Assembly: GCA_003522145.1 (NCBI GenBank) | Contig: DPGD01000053.1 | Span: 1-10,831, forward strand | Direction: 5' to 3' | DNA from: Clostridiales bacterium | GTDB lineage: Bacteria > Bacillota > Clostridia > Oscillospirales > CAG-272 | DNA: 10,831 nucleotides | In this document: piece after piece, positions 1-6,496 of the stretch | Layout of the letters: every line of letters begins with the position of its first letter | Numbering within the stretch: position 1 is the stretch's first letter | The notes under the pieces: model-generated | What the model was told of the DNA's origin: nothing | Databases searched by the model: none | Seen by the model: only the letters and a program-made list of their open reading frames with translations | Made by a program: the position numbers and the translations under genes

Positions 1-33
1 CCAAGGGGCGTTTTTTCAAAAACGCGCCCTTGG
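1..33. repeat. Imperfect inverted repeat at the left edge, possibly part of an upstream terminator
   Basis: Bases 1-7 (CCAAGGG) pair with 27-33 (CCCTTGG), 8-10 with 23-25, and the T tract 11-15 with the A tract 18-22. This gives about 15 pairs with one bulged G (26) and a two-base loop. The 3' arm is not followed by a T run, so as drawn it is not a classical terminator for rightward transcription. The left arm itself ends in six T's (11-16), so it could be the 3' arm plus T tract of a terminator whose 5' arm lies before the window. The edge prevents a decision. Confidence 0.5.
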
Positions 34-38
34 CAGGG

Positions 39-57
39 TGTGGGACGGAGTCCCACA
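39..57. repeat. Perfect 8-bp hairpin, possible dispersed intergenic repeat
   Basis: TGTGGGAC (39-46) and GTCCCACA (50-57) are exact reverse complements around a GGA loop, directly after the first inverted repeat. There is no T run after it. A short, GC-rich, exact hairpin flanked by GGG on both sides, outside any gene, looks like a dispersed intergenic repeat unit. I cannot confirm other copies from this window alone. Confidence 0.5.
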
Positions 58-114
58 GGGAAAGGGGTGAGAGAGATCAAAGTGAAAAACGGCGGCAAAA
101 CTCAGAAATATATC

Positions 115-143
115 TTGATTTTTTATCTGAAATGCGGTACAAT
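115..143 (+). promoter_or_regulatory. Sigma-A-type promoter for the ireB gene string
   Basis: A -35 TTGATT (115-120) and a -10 TACAAT (138-143, 5 of 6 consensus) are separated by exactly 17 bases. Transcription would begin near 150 and leave a leader of about 60 bases before ireB. It is the best promoter-like match I found in the window, and it lies in the only gap before the first gene. It probably drives ireB-ribF and perhaps the following genes, which have gaps of 17-69 bases and no clear terminator until after ricT. Confidence 0.7.
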
Positions 144-213
144 GGTAGATGGAGAGGTATACAGTGCTTTACTGGGCAGAAAGCTTTACCGCCCGGAAGA
201 AAGGATTGAGAAC

Positions 214-462
214 ATGAAGAACGATAAAACGCAGACTTTTTGTTTGAAGGACGAGCGGGACAAAGAGATCAAGAGCATCCTTTCAGAGGTTTACGGCGCC
301 TTGAAGGAAAAGGGCTATGATCCGATCAACCAGATTGTAGGCTATATTCTGTCAGAGGATCCCACTTATATCACCAACCACAACAACGCCCGGTCGCTCA
401 TTTGTCGTTTAGACCGGGACGAACTGATGAATCTTCTGGTGCGCTCCTATCTGAATGTATAA
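214..462 (+). CDS. ireB: IreB family regulatory phosphoprotein (UPF0297)
   Basis: An 82-residue soluble cytoplasmic protein. It has the family's typical length and conserved blocks: a start like MKNDKTQTF, then ALKEKGYDPINQIVGYILSE, the segment DPTYITNHNNAR, and an ending RDELMNLLVRSYL. In Enterococcus faecalis IreB is a substrate of the PASTA Ser/Thr kinase IreK and the phosphatase IreP and limits cephalosporin tolerance; in most other Bacillota the role is uncharacterised. The frame is open back to 40, but the ATG at 214 is chosen because AAAGGA (200-205) sits 8 bases upstream and the family begins there. A threonine-rich N-terminus (phosphorylated in the Enterococcus protein) is only partly represented: T5 and T7 are the visible candidates. 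In many Clostridia ireB sits between alaS and ruvX; here ribF follows after 42 bases. Confidence 0.95.
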   Translation: MKNDKTQTFCLKDERDKEIKSILSEVYGALKEKGYDPINQIVGYILSEDPTYITNHNNARSLICRLDRDELMNLLVRSYLNV

Positions 463-504
463 GAAGCACAAGGTTTCGGTTGTGCAAAGCGGGGGGATTT
501 TCTT

Positions 505-1425
505 TTGAACACGATAGCTTTGAACAAGGGCGGGGAAAGCCTTCCTGCCGGGTGTCTTTTTGCATTGGGCTGTTTTGACGGCCTGCATCCGGGGCATCGG
601 GCGCTTCTTTGCGGAGCGAAAAAACGGGCGGACGAAAAGGGGGTTCCCCTTGCGGTATGGTCGCCGCAGGGTGCCAAAAAAACATCCCTTCTTCTGCCTT
701 TAGCGGACAAGCTGAAGCAGCTGTCTTTTTTAGGCGCAGACTTTTATGTGGAAGAGCCGTTTGAAGAAATCCGGGATCTTTCGCCGGAGGACTTTTTTTC
801 TCATTATCTTCTTGAGCAATATAAAGCGAGCGCTCTCGCCTGCGGGGAAAATTTCACTTTCGGCAGAGGGGCTTCGGGCAATGCGGCCCTTTTGGAAAGC
901 CTCTGCAGGAAGGCCGGAATAGACCTGTATGTGCAGAAAACTTTTGAATACCGAGGGAAGGCTGTGAGCAGCGCCGCTGTGCGGCAGGCTCTGGCAGAAG
1001 GAAACATTGCCGACGCAACCGGCATTCTGGGCAGGCCATACAGCATTCACGGAAAAACGCTGCCCGGCCGGCAGATCGGGCGCAAGCTGGGCTTTCCCAC
1101 CCTGAATCTTCCTCTTCCGGGGGACTGTCCGCTCGGAAACGGCGTTTACGCCGTGCAGGTACAGCTCAGGGGAAGAAGCCTTCCGGGAGTGGCCAATGTG
1201 GGCATTCACCCCACTTTTGAGAATGCGGCTTCGCCCTTATGCGAAGCGCATTTGCTGGATTTTTCTTTTCAGGGAGAGCTTTACGGAGAAGAAATTCTTG
1301 TGGAGTTTCTCAAAATGCTGCGCAAGGAGCGGGCGTTTGATTCACCGGAAGCCTTAAGAGCACAGGTGGAAGAGGACAAAAAAAGGGCAAGAGAATTTTT
1401 CGGAAGGGAAAGGGCGGTCTTATAA
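505..1425 (+). CDS. ribF: Bifunctional riboflavin kinase / FAD synthetase (RibF)
   Basis: 306 residues, the usual RibF length. It converts riboflavin to FMN and FMN to FAD with ATP. The N-terminal adenylyltransferase domain (about 16-170) shows GCFDGLHPGH (22-31) with the nucleotidyltransferase HxGH motif, the GENFTFG block near 114-120, and a variant SSAAVR (155-160) where SSTxIR is usual. The C-terminal kinase domain (about 175-300) has the GRxLGFPTxN signature (192-201), NGVYAV, GVANVGIHPTF, and the catalytic-Glu region CEAHLLDF (246-253). The start is TTG at 505: it follows a G-rich tract (491-496) by about 8 bases, and no ATG or GTG exists in frame between the ireB stop and this codon. 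It lies in the same frame as ireB with no other stop in between. It is probably co-transcribed with ireB. Confidence 0.95.
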   Translation: MNTIALNKGGESLPAGCLFALGCFDGLHPGHRALLCGAKKRADEKGVPLAVWSPQGAKKTSLLLPLADKLKQLSFLGADFYVEEPFEEIRDLSPEDFFSHYLLEQYKASALACGENFTFGRGASGNAALLESLCRKAGIDLYVQKTFEYRGKAVSSAAVRQALAEGNIADATGILGRPYSIHGKTLPGRQIGRKLGFPTLNLPLPGDCPLGNGVYAVQVQLRGRSLPGVANVGIHPTFENAASPLCEAHLLDFSFQGELYGEEILVEFLKMLRKERAFDSPEALRAQVEEDKKRAREFFGRERAVL

Positions 1426-1470
1426 AAGCCTGTCTGCCGGGTGAAAATTCTAAAAAGAGGGGAAGAAGCC

Positions 1471-3219
1471 ATGAAAACAAGGATTCAAGCGGTCATTTTA
1501 TTGCTCCTGACAATTTTCGGAAGCCTCCTTTTTCTCTTACCCTCCTCGGCTTTAAACGATCCGGAACTGACAGAGGACTGCAGCGTCCTGCTGTACCATA
1601 ATGACAGCGGAACAATTCTATATGAAAAAAGCAAAGGATCGTATCTTCCCTCCGGTCCTGCCGCACGGCTGATGGCAGGCGTTATTTTTGCGGAGCACTA
1701 TGAACAACGGGCCAAGGAAACCGTCACGGTCAACCGAAAGGTTCCGGGGCTTGCCTCCTCGGAATTGATTCCGGGTCTGAAAGGCGGAGAGGAGCTTTCG
1801 GCATACGATCTGCTGTGCGCTCTGCTCATCTCCAACTCCAATGACGCCCTGTACGCTCTGGCTTTCGACCTGTACGGGGATTCCGCCTCCGCCCCCCAGC
1901 TTCTGCTTCTTGAGATGAACCGCCGGGCAGAGGAATGGGGAATGCACGGCACCAAATTCTACAATGTAACCGGCCAAGACCCTCAGAACGACGGGGAAAG
2001 TTACAATTACAGCAGTGTAAACGATCTGCTCCTTCTTTCCTTAAAGGCTCAGGAAAACACCTTTCTCTCCTCCATCTGCCGGATCGAGGACTATACCGTT
2101 CCTGCCACCAACAAAAGCGAAAGCAGACGCCTTCTCCAGCGGAACTACCTGCTTTCCGCCAAGCGGGTGCCCGGCTTCACCTACGAATACGCTACCGGCT
2201 TGTCCGCAGGAAGCAACCTGCAGGGCGGGCACTCCGCTCTTTGCACCGCCGAGATAAACGGCCAGAAATACACCTGCGTGGTGATGAATGCCCAAAACAC
2301 AAACGGAGCCTTTCCCCTTGCCAAAACGCTGTTTGAATGGGGAAGAACCAACTTCTCCTACCGGAAAATTCTAAGCAGGACCGAGATTTTGGGGGAAATT
2401 CAGGTGGAGCTGTCCGGCGATTCGGACTATATCACCGTAGCGCCCGAACGGAATTTTTCGGCTTTTCTCCCCAACGATACAACGCAGGAGGAGCTGACAA
2501 GGCAGATCCGCATGGACTATGAAAAGCTGGAAGCCCCCGTGCGGGAGGGAATGATTGCCGGAAGCGTCACGCTTTTCTGCAACGGCGAGGAGCTTGCCCG
2601 GGTGAATCTTCTGACTATTGGTTCCATTCCTTTGAGCAACCGACGCTACTATTTTTCGTTGGCCAAGAATTTTTTTACCTCCCCCCTGTTCCTCTGGGGC
2701 ATCGGAGGGCTGGCCGTGCTGTTGCTCGTCTATGTTCTGGTGAACGCCAGAGTTCGCTATCTGCGCAAGAACCGGCCAACGGACCTGGAATACGACGCCG
2801 GAGACTCTCCCGGCTCAGAAGGTGCTCCTGTTGCCGGATATGCTTCCCCGGAGAAAGCAGAAGAGCCGGCTGAAGAAAAACGGCAGGAACATCCGGCAGG
2901 GGACGGTCTGTCCCCCAAGGAAAAGCAAGAAGAAAGGCCCAACGGACACTCTGCCGGGGAGCCGACGGAAAAACCAAAGGAGAAATCCGCCAAACCGCCA
3001 TCGGAAGGCAAAACGGAAAACAAAGAGGCACAGATTCAAGCAGAGGGCATCCGGGAAGAACCGCCCGCCGCACCCGAAAACCCGGAGGGGAGAACCTTCT
3101 ACAATGTGGAAGAGGACAATCTGTTTGACCGGGACGAGGAAGCCTCTCTGCCGCCCGAACAGCCCCCGGTCAAGAATCCTTCGGACTATGTTCCGGACGG
3201 TTGGGGCGAGAAACGCTGA
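1471..3219 (+). CDS. Membrane-anchored D-Ala-D-Ala carboxypeptidase-like protein (PBP5/S11 fold) with degenerate active site
   Basis: 582 residues from ATG 1471, which has a GAGGGGAAG-type ribosome site just upstream and opens a signal peptide (about 1-28, hydrophobic AVILLLLTIFGSLLFLL). A GTG at 1441 would add 10 residues before it and is less likely. Residues about 33-300 follow the S11 carboxypeptidase order: an N-terminal strand pair like LLYHNDSGTILYEKS, the helix LISNSNDALYALA, then NVTGQDPQ and an IKTGYT-like turn. All three catalytic motifs are altered: SxxK reads P63-A-A-R66, SxN reads N122-S-N124, and KTG reads A241-T-G243. A PBP5 C-terminal-like beta region follows (about 300-390), then one membrane helix (about 403-425) and a roughly 155-residue hydrophilic, acidic, Pro/Glu/Lys-rich tail predicted to be cytoplasmic. 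By homology it would trim peptidoglycan stem peptides, but with these residues missing I infer a non-enzymatic role such as binding or sensing. The reading frame is intact, so it is not a decaying pseudogene. Confidence 0.85.
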   Translation: MKTRIQAVILLLLTIFGSLLFLLPSSALNDPELTEDCSVLLYHNDSGTILYEKSKGSYLPSGPAARLMAGVIFAEHYEQRAKETVTVNRKVPGLASSELIPGLKGGEELSAYDLLCALLISNSNDALYALAFDLYGDSASAPQLLLLEMNRRAEEWGMHGTKFYNVTGQDPQNDGESYNYSSVNDLLLLSLKAQENTFLSSICRIEDYTVPATNKSESRRLLQRNYLLSAKRVPGFTYEYATGLSAGSNLQGGHSALCTAEINGQKYTCVVMNAQNTNGAFPLAKTLFEWGRTNFSYRKILSRTEILGEIQVELSGDSDYITVAPERNFSAFLPNDTTQEELTRQIRMDYEKLEAPVREGMIAGSVTLFCNGEELARVNLLTIGSIPLSNRRYYFSLAKNFFTSPLFLWGIGGLAVLLLVYVLVNARVRYLRKNRPTDLEYDAGDSPGSEGAPVAGYASPEKAEEPAEEKRQEHPAGDGLSPKEKQEERPNGHSAGEPTEKPKEKSAKPPSEGKTENKEAQIQAEGIREEPPAAPENPEGRTFYNVEEDNLFDRDEEASLPPEQPPVKNPSDYVPDGWGEKR

Positions 3220-3288
3220 GCCAAAGAAGACCGAAAAGAGGCCGGATAAGGCCTTCTTGAAAATGTTTCGGGAAAGAAACGGTGAAAC

Positions 3289-4275
3289 ATGAACAATCCG
3301 CTGGATACGCTCCGGGGAAATACCGGTTTAAAAAACTATATACAGGGAGAAATCCAAAGGAACGCCCTTGCCCATGCCTATATTCTGGAGGGTCCGCAGG
3401 GGAGCGGCCGGCACACGCTTGCTTTGGGTGCGGCCATTCTTTTGGCCGGGGATTGTCCGGAAGGGCAGAAAATTGCCGCCGGGTGCTCTCCGGATGTTAA
3501 ATGCTTTGGACCGTCCAGAGAGAAAAAGCAGCTGACCGTGGATGTGATCCGGGCAATGAAGGAGGCCGCTCTTTTAAAATCCAACGACCTGCCCTTCAAA
3601 TGCTATCTCATCGAGAAGGCCGACTGTATGAATATCCAGGCCCAGAATGCGGCACTGAAAATACTGGAGGAGCCTCCCGCCAACACCTATTTCTTTCTGC
3701 TTTGCGAGAGCGCCGGAATGCTGTTGCCCACCGTGCGCAGCCGGGCGCCGGTTCTGCGGATGCAACGCTTTTCCTTTGAGGAGTTGGACGGCTTCTTAAA
3801 AAAGGAGGAACGCTTCCGGAAAATACGCCTGGAAAACAAAGGCTTTTACGACCGGTGTCTGCGCAGTGCGGGCGGAAGTCTGGGAAGAGCCGAAGAATTG
3901 CTTTCGGATACCGAAGAACAAAAAGGGGAGGACCCGGCCTTTGAGCTTCTTTCAAGAGCCGGCGACCGGGTGGAATTGACCCTGTACCTTCTGAAGCTCA
4001 ATCTGAAGCGGCCCGAATTCGGGGAAACGCTTCTGCGTATGCGGCTGATCCTGCGGGATCTTCTGCTTCTGCGGTACCGGGTCAGAGAGGAAGAACTGCT
4101 TTGTCTCTCCTCTTTGGAGGAGGCCGGATCGCTTTGCCGGGGATTTTCCAAAAGCGAACTGCTGGAAGCCTTTGACTTTCTTACGGATCTGCAGGAAAAA
4201 ACAGAAAAGAATCTGAATATACAGAATGCAAAAATGGCTCTGGCTACCGGACTTTGCCGGATTTCCGGAGCTTGA
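3289..4275 (+). CDS. holB: DNA polymerase III clamp loader subunit delta prime
   Basis: 328 residues, the normal size. Delta prime is part of the clamp loader that opens the beta sliding clamp. It starts with the family's NPLDTLRGNTGLKNYI and AHAYILEGPQGSGR segments. The P-loop (GPQGSGRHT, 35-43) carries Arg41 where an ATP-binding Lys would be, consistent with delta-prime subunits that do not hydrolyse ATP. Three cysteines (56, 66, 72) mark the usual zinc-module position, but a clear fourth is not seen there. The box NAALKILEEPP (120-130) is diagnostic, and TVRSRAP (148-154) is the SRC-type sensor/arginine-finger loop with Cys changed to Ala and Arg152 kept. The C-terminal half is helical. 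A weak GGTGA (3281-3285) precedes the ATG closely. It is followed after 17 bases by ricT, as in Bacillus holB-yaaT. Confidence 0.93.
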   Translation: MNNPLDTLRGNTGLKNYIQGEIQRNALAHAYILEGPQGSGRHTLALGAAILLAGDCPEGQKIAAGCSPDVKCFGPSREKKQLTVDVIRAMKEAALLKSNDLPFKCYLIEKADCMNIQAQNAALKILEEPPANTYFFLLCESAGMLLPTVRSRAPVLRMQRFSFEELDGFLKKEERFRKIRLENKGFYDRCLRSAGGSLGRAEELLSDTEEQKGEDPAFELLSRAGDRVELTLYLLKLNLKRPEFGETLLRMRLILRDLLLLRYRVREEELLCLSSLEEAGSLCRGFSKSELLEAFDFLTDLQEKTEKNLNIQNAKMALATGLCRISGA

Positions 4276-4292
4276 CAAGGAGAAACACAGGA

Positions 4293-5963
4293 ATGAACGA
4301 AGAACAAAAGAAGGCTTTTGACCGCTCCGGGGAGCAACCCGATAAAATCGCCGCCCAACCGGGACAAACGGAGACGGCAGAAGCGTACTTTGAAAAAGAA
4401 CAGGAAGTCGTTTCGATTTACTATGAAGCACCGCCAGAGGATTGCGAAGTCATCGGCGTGCGCTTCCGCAGTTCTAACAAGATCTACTTTTTTGATCCGG
4501 ACGGGGTGCGGTACCCCGAAAATTGTCACGCTGTTGTGGAGACGGCCCGGGGCCAGGAATTCGGCACCGTGGCACAAAGCAATCATATCGTCCCCGGAAA
4601 AGAAATCGTTCTGCCTTTGCGCAAGGCTCTGCGGGTGGCAACGCCCGAGGATGAACGGCATCAGGAGGAAAACGGCAGGAAGGCGGAGGAAGCCTTTCTC
4701 ATCGGAAACAAAAAGATCGCCGAGCACGGGCTGGACATGAAGCTGATCGACGCCGAATACACCTTCGACAATACCAAATTGCTCTTTTATTTCACTTCGG
4801 ACACCCGGGTGGACTTCCGGGATCTGGTCAAGGATTTAGCCTCGGTTTTCCACTGCCGGATTGAACTGCGGCAGATTGGCATCCGGGATGAGGCCAAGGT
4901 GTTGGGCGGTCTGGGCATTTGCGGCAGACCCTTTTGCTGTCATGCCTTTCTGCCGGATTTCGTGCAGGTCTCCATCAAAATGGCGAAAGAACAGAACCTT
5001 TCGCTGAATTCGGTGAAAATTTCAGGTGCCTGCGGCAGACTGATGTGCTGTCTGCGCTATGAATACGACACCTATGTGGAAGAAGGAAGAAAGACACCGA
5101 AGGTGGACAGTCTGGTGAATACCCCGGACGGAATCGGCGTGGTCGTGGAAGCCAAGCCGTTGGTCGGTTTGGTGAAGGTGCGTCCCCTGAATGATGCCGG
5201 AGGAGCCCCCAAGGTCTACAGCCGGGAGGTGCTCACACCCATAAAGAAGGGGGACGAAAACTACGAGAAGGCGGCAGAGGAAAAAGCCCTTGAAAAGCAG
5301 GCACGGGCGGCAAGAACCACCCGAGCCGCCCTGAAGGCGGCCAAGGCCAATCCCGAAAAGGATGGGGCCAAAGAGGAAAAGCCGCAGCGTCCCGCCCGCC
5401 CGGCGCCTCAGAGAGCCGCTTCCTATACCGGACAGGTCCTTCCGGCGGCGTTGGAACGGTCGGTAAAGTCCGAAAAAAAGCCTCTTGCGGAACATCCGGC
5501 AAAGACCTTGGAGGAATCCAAAGAAAAGGAGACGGGAATTTCCCCGGAAATCAAGGGAAAATCGGCCAAGAACAACGAAGAGAACCGAAACCGCCGGAAC
5601 CAACCGAAGAAGAAAAACAATGCAGGGCTCCATCCTTCCAAAAAAGCTCCGGAAACTTCCGGAAATACCGGAACCTCCGAACCGAAAAAACATCCGCAAA
5701 CCGACGAAAAAACGGTAGCTGCCGGAGCAAATGCCGGGGAAAACCGTCCTTCGCGCTATGAAAAAACCTCCCGCAAAGAAGGCTTCTCCGGTTCTTCCGC
5801 TCCTTCCGGAAAAACCGTTCAACCCAAGAGGGAGAACAAAGAACACCCGGAACTGCCGTCTCAAACGAACTTCGGCACCGAAGAAAAGCCCAAGGAAAGC
5901 GCCTCCAAGCGCAACCACCGGCCCTTCCGGTACATTCACAAGAAAAACTCCGGCGGACAGTGA
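4293..5963 (+). CDS. ricT: PSP1-domain protein RicT (YaaT family) with a long basic C-terminal extension
   Basis: 556 residues; Bacillus YaaT has about 275. In Bacillus RicT joins RicA and RicF in an Fe-S complex that stimulates RNase Y-dependent mRNA maturation and affects the Spo0A phosphorelay, competence and biofilm formation. The core is about residues 38-320. The signature is the cysteine cluster GICGRPFCC (C210, C215, C216) followed by SGACGRLMCCLRYE (C247, C252, C253), with PDFVQVSIKMAKEQNLSLN between; these cysteines are the likely [4Fe-4S] ligands. Residues about 325-556 form a low-complexity, Lys/Arg/Glu/Pro/Asn-rich tail with no recognisable domain. The ATG at 4293 is preferred over an upstream TTG (4254, overlapping holB) because AAGGAG (4277-4282) lies 10 bases upstream. 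The neighbour holB supports the assignment. Confidence 0.92.
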   Translation: MNEEQKKAFDRSGEQPDKIAAQPGQTETAEAYFEKEQEVVSIYYEAPPEDCEVIGVRFRSSNKIYFFDPDGVRYPENCHAVVETARGQEFGTVAQSNHIVPGKEIVLPLRKALRVATPEDERHQEENGRKAEEAFLIGNKKIAEHGLDMKLIDAEYTFDNTKLLFYFTSDTRVDFRDLVKDLASVFHCRIELRQIGIRDEAKVLGGLGICGRPFCCHAFLPDFVQVSIKMAKEQNLSLNSVKISGACGRLMCCLRYEYDTYVEEGRKTPKVDSLVNTPDGIGVVVEAKPLVGLVKVRPLNDAGGAPKVYSREVLTPIKKGDENYEKAAEEKALEKQARAARTTRAALKAAKANPEKDGAKEEKPQRPARPAPQRAASYTGQVLPAALERSVKSEKKPLAEHPAKTLEESKEKETGISPEIKGKSAKNNEENRNRRNQPKKKNNAGLHPSKKAPETSGNTGTSEPKKHPQTDEKTVAAGANAGENRPSRYEKTSRKEGFSGSSAPSGKTVQPKRENKEHPELPSQTNFGTEEKPKESASKRNHRPFRYIHKKNSGGQ

Positions 5964-6314
5964 CCTTCTTCTTCCTTCCGGATGCGGCCGGGAAATTTTG
6001 AAAAGGAGTTTTCCGGCGCTTTTCCCCTGAAAATGTTCTCTGTCCCCTTCTCTGCCGATTCCGGAATCCGATGGAGGATTCGTCGGGTTTGGGGCTCACT
6101 CTTGCTTCGGAAGCATCCTCCGGCTCCGGATACCGCGCCCTTTCGGCAGCTCCGGTTTCGGAGGCTGTGCATTCCGTCAAAATGCCGAAATTGTGAAGCC
6201 CGAAAATTTTAAAAAAGTAAAAAACACAACCTCAAGAGCGCTGAAAACGGATGATTTTCAGGGATTATTCATCTTCCAAAAACTGGGAGCTTTTCGGCCT
6301 TTTTCATGGAGAGT
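5964..6314. other. Non-coding gap between ricT and the DnaA-box-like cluster
   Basis: Apart from the weak terminator above, I see no gene with family-like sequence or a convincing ribosome site on either strand. Visible structure is minor: a 12-base palindrome GATTCCGGAATC (6057-6068), and a GGAGGAT/ATCCTCC pair (about 6073 and 6115) with a long loop. An AT-rich stretch lies at about 6200-6232 and could be the melt-prone part of the DnaA-box region that follows. No consensus sigma-A promoter was found, although one is expected somewhere before the dnaD gene. Confidence 0.5.
5987..6024 (+). terminator. Weak candidate terminator after ricT
   Basis: Bases 5987-5995 (GCCGGGAAA) can pair with 6009-6017 (TTTTCCGGC) with one G-U pair and a 13-base loop, followed by a short CTTTT run near 6019-6023. 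The loop is large and the T run short, so termination would be inefficient. It is the only such structure found just after the ricT stop. Confidence 0.3.
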
Positions 6315-6433
6315 TGTGGAAAAATCCGCAGGCGTCTTTTCGGAAAACCAGCAAAAAAGCGGGATAGCGGTCGAAAATCCGGCCTCCGGCTGTGGAAAAC
6401 CTTGTGGAGATTGTGGAAAATTCAAGTGGAAAA
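6315..6433 (+). promoter_or_regulatory. Cluster of DnaA-box-like nonamers upstream of the DnaD/DnaI genes
   Basis: TGTGGAAAA occurs exactly at 6315-6323, 6391-6399 and 6412-6420. Relatives occur at 6403-6411 (TGTGGAGAT) and 6425-6433 (AGTGGAAAA). All are in the same orientation. Read on the other strand the unit is TTTTCCACA, one base from the DnaA consensus TTATCCACA. Four of the five lie within 43 bases, starting at 6391, 6403, 6412 and 6425. The placement in a non-coding gap just before the helicase-loading genes supports DnaA binding, for regulation or as part of an origin-like element. No perfect TTATCCACA is present, so affinity is uncertain. Confidence 0.6.
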
Positions 6434-6496
6434 GTTGTCCGTTCCGGGCATCATCAAACTGCACAAAAATGAATACCGGGAGAAAAAAGAAACAAC

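Noticed and set aside
460..505. IreB-RibF fusion by readthrough, since both are in the same frame with only the TAA between
   Set aside because: Both proteins have normal family ends and lengths, TTG 505 has a G-rich ribosome site, and no readthrough signal is visible.
3289..4275. Active ATPase function for HolB
   Set aside because: The P-loop lysine is Arg41 and delta-prime subunits are commonly non-hydrolysing; this is normal for the family, so not reported as a finding.
3846..4727. 293-codon minus-strand frame across the holB-ricT junction
   Set aside because: Antisense to two well supported genes and Ser/Arg-rich without any recognisable domain.
5022..5939. 305-codon minus-strand frame opposite ricT
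   Set aside because: Mirror of the low-complexity Lys/Glu-rich tail, giving Phe/Arg/Gly-rich nonsense; no start context.
6258..6464. Minus-strand 68-codon frame over the same nonamers
   Set aside because: Its FPQ/FST pattern is the reverse reading of DnaA-box-like repeats; no ribosome site or family character.
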